Assembly: GCF_002351485.1 (NCBI RefSeq)
Contig: NZ_NWMW01000001.1
Location: 124,001-188,000, forward strand
Source: Sphingomonas spermidinifaciens
GTDB lineage: Bacteria > Pseudomonadota > Alphaproteobacteria > Sphingomonadales > Sphingomonadaceae
Length of the DNA stretch: 64,000 bases
Direction: 5' to 3'
Positions 58,918 to 64,000 of the stretch are shown here, piece by piece. Every line of letters begins with the position of its first letter. Position 1 is the stretch's first letter. Position numbers and translations under genes: made by a program. The notes beneath the pieces were generated by a model that did not search any database, was not told the DNA's origin, and saw only the letters and a list, made by a program, of their open reading frames with translations.

Positions 58918-58958
58918 CGGGCGGGGCAGGGCATTCGCACTGACCCCGCCCGCATTTT
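58918..58958 (+). terminator. Terminator-like attenuator between rpsB and tsf
   Basis: CGGGCGGGG (58918-58926) and CCCCGCCCG (58944-58952) form a perfect nine-base-pair stem with a 17-base loop, followed by CATTTT. It lies between rpsB and tsf, where E. coli also has a partial terminator, so it probably lowers tsf transcription relative to rpsB. Confidence 0.7.
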
Positions 58959-58973
58959 AAGAAGGAAATCGAC

Positions 58974-59912
58974 ATGGCCGAGATCACGGCAGCTGCCGTC
59001 AAGGAACTGCGCGAGCGTTCGGGCGCCGGCATGATGGATTGCAAGATGGCGCTGGCCGAGACGAGTGGCGACATGGAAGCCGCGGTCGACTGGCTGCGCA
59101 CCAAGGGCCTCGCCGCCGCTGCGAAGAAGTCGAGCCGCACCGCGGCCGAGGGGCTGGTCGGCGTCGCGGTCGCCGGCACCAAGGGCGTGGCGGTCGAGGT
59201 CAACTCGCAGACCGACTTCGTCGCCAAGAACGAGATCTTCCAGGATTTCGTCCGCAACGTGACCGCGATCGCGCTCGAGCAGGGCGACAGCATCGACGCG
59301 CTCAAGGCCGCGCAGATGCCGGCGGGCGGCACCGTCGAGGAAGTGCTGACCAACAACATCTCGACGATCGGCGAGAACCAGGTGCTGCGCCGCGCAAAGG
59401 CGGTGTCGGTCACGCAGGGCGCGGTGATCCCCTATGTCCACAACGCCGCCGCTCCCGGCCTCGGCAAGATCGGCGTGCTCGTCGCGCTCGAGTCGGATGC
59501 GGGCGTCGACGTGCTCGAGCCCCTGGGCAAGCAGATCGCGATGCATGTCGCCGCGGCCTTCCCGCTGGCGCTGACCGCCGAGGACCTCGACCCCGAGGTC
59601 GTCGAGCGCGAGGCCGCGATCCTGCGCGAGAAGAACGCCGAGAAGATCGTCGGCAAGTCGGATGAGGTCGCGCAGAAGATCCTCAACGGGCCGATCGAGA
59701 AGTTCAAGAAGGAGAACGCGCTCCTCACCCAGGCGTTCGTCATGGACGGCAAGACCCCCGTTGGCGACGTCATCGCCAAGGCGGGGAAGGACGCAGGCAC
59801 GTCGATCAAGCTCGTTGACTATGTCCGCTTCCAGCTGGGCGAGGGCATCGAGAAAGAAGAGAGCGACTTCGCCGCCGAAGTCGCCGCGACCGCGGGCCTT
59901 ACGAAGAACTGA
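58974..59912 (+). CDS. tsf: Translation elongation factor Ts
   Basis: A 312-residue guanine nucleotide exchange factor for EF-Tu. The N-terminal UBA-like domain carries [18 protein letters not shown], and the core contains the Tu-contacting sequence [12 protein letters not shown]. The repeated subdomains continue to [20 protein letters not shown] and the C-terminal module ([18 protein letters not shown]). AAGAAGGAAA stands before the ATG. Length and motifs are normal. Downstream is a GC-rich hairpin and then pyrH, the conserved gene order of this region. Confidence 0.96.
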   Translation: MAEITAAAVKELRERSGAGMMDCKMALAETSGDMEAAVDWLRTKGLAAAAKKSSRTAAEGLVGVAVAGTKGVAVEVNSQTDFVAKNEIFQDFVRNVTAIALEQGDSIDALKAAQMPAGGTVEEVLTNNISTIGENQVLRRAKAVSVTQGAVIPYVHNAAAPGLGKIGVLVALESDAGVDVLEPLGKQIAMHVAAAFPLALTAEDLDPEVVEREAAILREKNAEKIVGKSDEVAQKILNGPIEKFKKENALLTQAFVMDGKTPVGDVIAKAGKDAGTSIKLVDYVRFQLGEGIEKEESDFAAEVAATAGLTKN

Positions 59913-59920
59913 AGCCGTTC

Positions 59921-59947
59921 CGCCCTTGCCCCCTGCGGGGAAGGGCG
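59921..59947 (+). other. GC-rich hairpin between tsf and pyrH
   Basis: CGCCCTT (59921-59927) pairs with AAGGGCG (59941-59947) and CCCC (59929-59932) with GGGG (59937-59940) around a four-base loop, with one bulged G. There is no T-run after it, so it may be an RNA-processing or stability element or a weak pause rather than a full terminator. Confidence 0.5.
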
Positions 59948-60026
59948 TAATAGGTTGGCATCACGGCGCGGGGCTCCTAAGGTCCGCGCCGTTTTGCTGC
60001 CCCCTTCATCCAATCGAGCGGGACCT

Positions 60027-60752
60027 ATGAGCCGCCCCACCTTCAAGCGCATCCTTCTGAAGCTCTCGGGCGAGGTCCTGATGGGCCAGGGCCAGTATGG
60101 CATCGATCCCGAAACCTGTGACCGCGTCGCCAGCGAGGTGAAGGCGATCGTCGACAGCGGGGTCGAGCTCTGCATGGTCGTCGGCGGCGGCAACATCTTT
60201 CGGGGCCTCGCGGGCGCCGCCCAGGGGTTCGACCGCGCGTCGGCCGACTATATGGGCATGCTCGCGACCGTCATGAACGCGCTGGCGATGCAGAACGCGC
60301 TCGAAAAGGCGGGCGTCGACACCCGCGTCCAGTCGGCGATCCCGATGGCGAGCGTGTGCGAGCCCTATATCCGCCGCCGCGCGCAGCGGCACATGGAAAA
60401 GGGCCGCGTGGTGCTGTTCGCGGCGGGCACCGGCCTGCCGTTCTTTACGACCGATACCACCGCGGCGCTGCGCGCAGCCGAAATGGGCTGCGATGCGCTG
60501 TTCAAGGGCACCAGCGTCGATGGCGTGTATGACGCCGATCCCAAGAAGGTGCCGACCGCCAGGCGCTATGACGAGCTTAGCTATGACCGCGTGCTCGCCG
60601 ATAATCTGAAGGTAATGGACGCCAGTGCCGTTGCGCTCTGCCGCGACAGCGACATTCCCATCGTCGTCTTCTCGATCCGCGACGAGGGCAACCTTGCCGC
60701 GGTCGTGGGCGGCGAAGGGACCGCGACCATTGTCCGCAAGCCACAAGCATAA
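60027..60752 (+). CDS. pyrH: UMP kinase
   Basis: A 241-residue amino-acid-kinase-fold enzyme phosphorylating UMP to UDP. The start [15 protein letters not shown], the glycine-rich [11 protein letters not shown], the [16 protein letters not shown] segment and [18 protein letters not shown] are typical. The frame is open for 24 codons upstream, but [12 protein letters not shown] at 60027 is the family start. UTP usually inhibits and GTP activates bacterial enzymes. It is followed 12 bases later by frr with the ribosome site AAGGAGAG. Confidence 0.95.
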   Translation: MSRPTFKRILLKLSGEVLMGQGQYGIDPETCDRVASEVKAIVDSGVELCMVVGGGNIFRGLAGAAQGFDRASADYMGMLATVMNALAMQNALEKAGVDTRVQSAIPMASVCEPYIRRRAQRHMEKGRVVLFAAGTGLPFFTTDTTAALRAAEMGCDALFKGTSVDGVYDADPKKVPTARRYDELSYDRVLADNLKVMDASAVALCRDSDIPIVVFSIRDEGNLAAVVGGEGTATIVRKPQA

Positions 60753-60764
60753 GGAGAGCCGATC

Positions 60765-61322
60765 ATGGCCGCATATGACAAGGCCGATCTCGAACGCCGC
60801 ATGGCGGGGGCCGTCGAGTCGCTGAAGGGGGATCTGTCGGGCCTTCGCACCGGCCGCGCCTCGACCTCGCTGCTCGATCCGGTGACCGTCGAGGTCTACG
60901 GTGCGCACATGCCGCTGGTCCAGGTCGCGACTGTTTCGGCGCCCGAACCCCGGATGCTGTCGGTGCAGGTCTGGGACAAGTCGAACGTTGGCCCCGTCGA
61001 GAAGGCGATCCGGTCGGCGGGGCTCGGCCTCAATCCGATCAACGACGGCCAGACGCTGCGCCTGCCGATCCCCGACCTGACCGAGGAGCGTCGCAAAGAA
61101 CTCGCCAAGCTCGCCGGGCAATATGCCGAGAAGGCGCGCGTCGCCGTCCGCAACGTCCGCCGCGACGGGATGGACGCGCTCAAGACCGACGAGAAGAAGG
61201 GCGTCTATTCGGAGGACGAGCGCAAGCGCCACGAGACCGAGGTGCAGAAGCTGACCGACGCCACGATCGCGGACATCGACGCGGCCGCCGCGGCCAAGGA
61301 AAAGGAAATCCTCGGCAAGTGA
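60765..61322 (+). CDS. frr: Ribosome recycling factor
   Basis: A 185-residue tRNA-mimicking protein that splits post-termination ribosomes with EF-G. Family motifs are [50 protein letters not shown] with LTEERRKEL, and [13 protein letters not shown]. The two-domain layout, a long three-helix bundle interrupted by a beta domain at residues about 30-105, is complete. The clear AAGGAGAG before ATG fixes the start. It stands in the usual pyrH-frr-uppS order. Confidence 0.96.
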   Translation: MAAYDKADLERRMAGAVESLKGDLSGLRTGRASTSLLDPVTVEVYGAHMPLVQVATVSAPEPRMLSVQVWDKSNVGPVEKAIRSAGLGLNPINDGQTLRLPIPDLTEERRKELAKLAGQYAEKARVAVRNVRRDGMDALKTDEKKGVYSEDERKRHETEVQKLTDATIADIDAAAAAKEKEILGK

Positions 61323-61359
61323 TGCCGGCGGTGGGGCAACACGGCGGACGGGCGCGGTA

Positions 61360-62091
61360 ATGGCGACGCAGCTCGATCCCTCGGCGCTGGCCGGTGACCG
61401 GCCGCGCCATGTCGCGATCATCATGGACGGCAACGGTCGCTGGGCCAAGGCCCGTCGCCTGCCGCGCGCCGCCGGGCACAAGCAGGGGGTGGAGGCGGTG
61501 CGCCGCGTCGCCCGCGCCGCTCGCGACCTGGGGCTCGAGGTACTGACGCTCTACGCCTTCTCCTCGGAGAACTGGCGCCGTCCGGCCGAGGAAGTGCAGG
61601 ACCTGATGGGCCTGCTCCGCCATTTCCTGCGCGCCGAGATCGCGACGCTGGTCGCCGACAATGTACGGCTGCGCGTCATCGGCGACTATCGCGTGCTGTC
61701 GCCCGACCTTGTTAGCATGATCGACGATGCGATCGCGCGGACGGCGGCAAATACCGGTCCGATCCTGGTGATCGCGCTCAACTATGGCGCGCAGGCGGAG
61801 ATTGCCGCCGCCGCCCGCCGCCTCGCCGCTGCCGCGCGCGACGGCGCGCTCGACCCGGCAGAGATCGACGAGGCGCGGATCGAGGCAGAGCTGACCACTG
61901 CCGAGCTGCCGCCGCTCGACCTTCTCATCCGCACCTCGGGCGAGCAGCGATTGTCGAACTTCCTCCTCTGGCAGGCAGCCTATGCCGAGTTGCTGTTCGT
62001 CGACACGCTCTGGCCCGATTTTAACGGAGACACGCTGGCCGCCGCGATCGAGAGCTTTTCGCGCCGCCAGCGGCGTTTCGGTGGCCTGTGA
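61360..62091 (+). CDS. uppS: Undecaprenyl diphosphate synthase
   Basis: A 243-residue cis-prenyltransferase producing the C55 carrier for peptidoglycan and polysaccharide. The catalytic aspartate is in HVAIIMDGNGRWAKAR. LTLYAFSSENWRRP follows, and DLLIRTSGEQRLSNFLLWQ and ELLFVDTLWPDF complete the substrate site. It supplies the lipid used by the TIGR03013 sugar transferase at 34-35 kb. Its stop overlaps the cdsA start by four bases. Confidence 0.95.
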   Translation: MATQLDPSALAGDRPRHVAIIMDGNGRWAKARRLPRAAGHKQGVEAVRRVARAARDLGLEVLTLYAFSSENWRRPAEEVQDLMGLLRHFLRAEIATLVADNVRLRVIGDYRVLSPDLVSMIDDAIARTAANTGPILVIALNYGAQAEIAAAARRLAAAARDGALDPAEIDEARIEAELTTAELPPLDLLIRTSGEQRLSNFLLWQAAYAELLFVDTLWPDFNGDTLAAAIESFSRRQRRFGGL

Positions 62092-62900
62092 CGCCCAGCG
62101 ATCCCGTGGTGGCGGATGACAGGGCGCGGCGAAAGGCGAACCTGAACCAGCGGCTTGCGGTGGGCTTCAGCCTGCTCGCCCTCGCATTTTGCGCGCTCTG
62201 GTGGGGCGGCTTCATCTTCTGGCTGGTCGTTGTCATCGGCGCGCTCGTGATGATGAGCGAGTGGTCGACGATGTTCGCGGCCACCCCCCGGCAAAAACGC
62301 CTCGGCCAGCTGGCGATCTCGGTTCCACTCGCGATCATGGCGCCGATCGCCAGCGGTCCGTCCTTCTTCTCGCTCGGTCTTGTCGTTGGGGCGGCGTTCT
62401 TCGTCGGCGCGGTAACGGGCCGCCGGGCGCTGGCGGGCGGTATCCTCTATGTCGCGCTGCCGGCGCTGGCGCTGCTGCTGCTGCGGTCTATCCCTGACGG
62501 GCTGTTTCTGTCGCTCTGGGCGATGGGCCTCGTCTGGGCGTGCGACACCGCCGCCTTCTTTGTCGGTCGGTCGGTCGGCGGCCCACGTCTTGCGCCGTCG
62601 ATCAGCCCCAACAAGACATGGTCGGGCTTGATCGGTGGCCTGGTCGCCGCGGCGGTGCTGGGTTTCATCATGGCGCAGTACGGCCTGTCACCGTGGCTGG
62701 CGGCGATGACGCCGGTGCTCGCGGTCGTTTCGGCGCTCGGCGACCTTTACGAGAGTTGGCTCAAGCGGCGGGCGGGGATCAAGGACTCGGGGACGCTGCT
62801 GCCGGGCCATGGCGGCATGCTCGACCGGCTTGACGGCATCGTCCCCGTCGCGCCGCTCGCCGCGCTGATGGTGATCGCGCTGGGGAGTGCCGCGTCATGA
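62088..62900 (+). CDS. cdsA: Phosphatidate cytidylyltransferase
   Basis: A 270-residue polytopic inner-membrane enzyme with seven to eight helices, making CDP-diacylglycerol from phosphatidate and CTP. The signature near the C-terminus is complete: S-x-LKRxxGxKDxGxxLPGHGGxLDRxD appears as [16 protein letters not shown] then [28 protein letters not shown] and [13 protein letters not shown] are also conserved. Its product feeds PssA and Psd. It overlaps dxr by ATGA and uppS by four bases. Confidence 0.94.
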   Translation: MTPSDPVVADDRARRKANLNQRLAVGFSLLALAFCALWWGGFIFWLVVVIGALVMMSEWSTMFAATPRQKRLGQLAISVPLAIMAPIASGPSFFSLGLVVGAAFFVGAVTGRRALAGGILYVALPALALLLLRSIPDGLFLSLWAMGLVWACDTAAFFVGRSVGGPRLAPSISPNKTWSGLIGGLVAAAVLGFIMAQYGLSPWLAAMTPVLAVVSALGDLYESWLKRRAGIKDSGTLLPGHGGMLDRLDGIVPVAPLAALMVIALGSAAS

Positions 62901-64000
62901 GGACGGTGACGATCCTCGGCGCGACCGGCTCGATCGGCACCTCGACGCTCGACCTGATCGAACGCGAGCCCGATCGTTTCCGCGTGGTCGCACTCACCGC
63001 CAATTGCGACGTCCCCCGGTTGGCCGAGGCGGCGCGGCGGACCCGTGCCGAGCTGGCGGTCGTCGCCGACGAAAGCTGCCTGCCCACCCTGGCGGAGGCA
63101 TTGGCCGGCACGTCCACGCGCGTCGCCGGCGGGCGACAGGCGGTCTGCGATGCGGCGCAAAGCGGTGCCGACTGGACGATGAGTGCGATCGTCGGCTGCG
63201 CCGGGCTCGGCCCCACGCTGGCCGCGATCGAGGGCGGCGGCACCGTCGTCATCGCCAACAAGGAGCCGCTCGTTTCCGCCGGCGAGATCATCCTCGCCGC
63301 GGCGAAGGCGAGCGGCGCGACGCTGCTCCCCGCCGACAGCGAGCACAACGCGATCTTCCAGTGCCTGGCGGGTGACCGCCCTGCCGGCGTGCGCCGCCTG
63401 ATCCTGACTGCCAGCGGCGGCCCGTTCCGCGCCTGGAGCCTCGCTGAAATGGCGGCGGTGACACCCGAACAGGCGGTCGCGCATCCAAATTGGTCGATGG
63501 GCGCCAAGATCAGCGTTGATTCGGCGACGATGATGAACAAGGGGCTCGAGCTGATCGAGGCGGCGCGGCTGTTCCCCGTCGATCCCGACGCCATCGGCAT
63601 CGTCGTTCATCCGCAATCGGCGATCCATTCGCTGGTCGAGTATGTCGACGGATCGATGCTGGCGCAGATTGGCCCCAGCGATATGCGCGTGCCGATTGCG
63701 CACACGCTCGCGTGGCCCGACCGGATGGCGACGCCGTTGACGCCGCTCGACCTCGTCAAGCTGGGCCGGCTGGAGTTCGAGGCACCCGATCCGGTTCGCT
63801 TCCCCGCGCTCGCGCTCGCGCGGACGGCGTTGGGGGCAGGGGGCGCACGGCCCGCAATCCTCAATGCCGCGAACGAGGTCGCGGTCGAGGCATTCCTCAA
63901 GCGGCGTTGCGGCTTCCTCGAAATTGCCGCAATCGTTGCCGATACGCTCGATGCATATGATCCGCCCGCGGCGCACGATGTCGATGCGGTACTGGCGGTC
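62897..64000 (+). CDS. dxr: 1-deoxy-D-xylulose 5-phosphate reductoisomerase (3' cut by window)
   Basis: The frame runs from ATG 62897 to the last base of the window without a stop (368 codons visible), so the C-terminus is missing. The NADPH loop is [17 protein letters not shown]. The metal and substrate motifs [42 protein letters not shown] and [10 protein letters not shown] are present. It catalyses the second step of the MEP isoprenoid pathway, which supplies UppS. The usual NKES motif reads NKEP here. It overlaps cdsA by ATGA. Confidence 0.95.
   Translation, partial: MRTVTILGATGSIGTSTLDLIEREPDRFRVVALTANCDVPRLAEAARRTRAELAVVADESCLPTLAEALAGTSTRVAGGRQAVCDAAQSGADWTMSAIVGCAGLGPTLAAIEGGGTVVIANKEPLVSAGEIILAAAKASGATLLPADSEHNAIFQCLAGDRPAGVRRLILTASGGPFRAWSLAEMAAVTPEQAVAHPNWSMGAKISVDSATMMNKGLELIEAARLFPVDPDAIGIVVHPQSAIHSLVEYVDGSMLAQIGPSDMRVPIAHTLAWPDRMATPLTPLDLVKLGRLEFEAPDPVRFPALALARTALGAGGARPAILNAANEVAVEAFLKRRCGFLEIAAIVADTLDAYDPPAAHDVDAVLAV

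Overview
This is a GC-rich chromosomal window from an alphaproteobacterium, most likely a sphingomonad (Sphingomonas or a close relative). The indications are a PrsK/PrsR/TIGR03013-type exopolysaccharide locus, plant-like class II DAHP synthase, a PilZ protein, a rhomboid protease, an RcnB-like protein, and the gene orders rpsF-rpsR-rplI and rpsB-tsf-pyrH-frr-uppS-cdsA-dxr. No rRNA, tRNA, CRISPR array, prophage or intact insertion sequence was seen. The window is cut inside mutL on the left and inside dxr on the right. Most of it is core chromosome with short accessory pieces between conserved genes.

Layout. 1-7.9 kb: mutL end, a YdcZ-type transporter, PilZ, tyrS, anmK, a nucleotidyltransferase-like membrane protein, and a DUF2336-like gene overlapping a histidine kinase that has lost its phospho-acceptor histidine. 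7.9-14.4 kb: gltA and gltX on the minus strand, then comEC overlapping a class B3 metallo-beta-lactamase, then a GatB/YqeY protein. 14.5-24.6 kb: carA, a low-GC orphan gene and carB joined by TAATG junctions; greA, rhomboid, an aldose-epimerase-like gene, an MFS exporter, prfC. 24.6-28.8 kb: a palindromic repeat cluster, a lipoprotein, an EI24 membrane protein, a TTG-started sugar/adenosine kinase, a membrane dipeptidase, an SMR exporter and an unlisted small membrane protein with a probable CTG start.

28.8-36.8 kb: minus-strand polysaccharide operon (TIGR03013 sugar transferase, PrsK kinase, PrsR sigma-54 activator, TPR protein), divergent from a GDP-mannose pyrophosphorylase. 36.8-42.2 kb: a small HNH protein, class II DAHP synthase carrying an N-terminal helix-turn-helix domain in the same reading frame, and a three-gene set (ATP-grasp, alpha-E, transglutaminase-like without its cysteine). 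42.2-42.7 kb is the only long gene-free stretch and has RNA-like structure. 42.7-47.5 kb: lolC/E-lolD-glutathione peroxidase, dnaX-ybaB and an Mpo1-like protein. 47.5-49.5 kb: a 25-residue lipopeptide candidate, terminators, rplI-rpsR-rpsF and an RcnB-like protein. 49.7-54.5 kb: fabD, a decayed GxxExxY gene, fabG, acpP, fabF, mltG. 54.5-57.9 kb: icd, psd, pssA. 58.1-64 kb: rpsB, tsf, pyrH, frr, uppS, cdsA, dxr.

The genes serve DNA repair, translation, TCA-cycle entry, pyrimidine and aromatic biosynthesis, fatty acid, phospholipid and isoprenoid synthesis, lipoprotein export and surface polysaccharide. The most unusual features are the helix-turn-helix/DAHP-synthase fusion with repeat sites at its promoter, the gene inserted exactly between carA and carB, two apparent pseudo-enzymes (histidine kinase and transglutaminase), and several genes or RNAs too small for normal gene calling.
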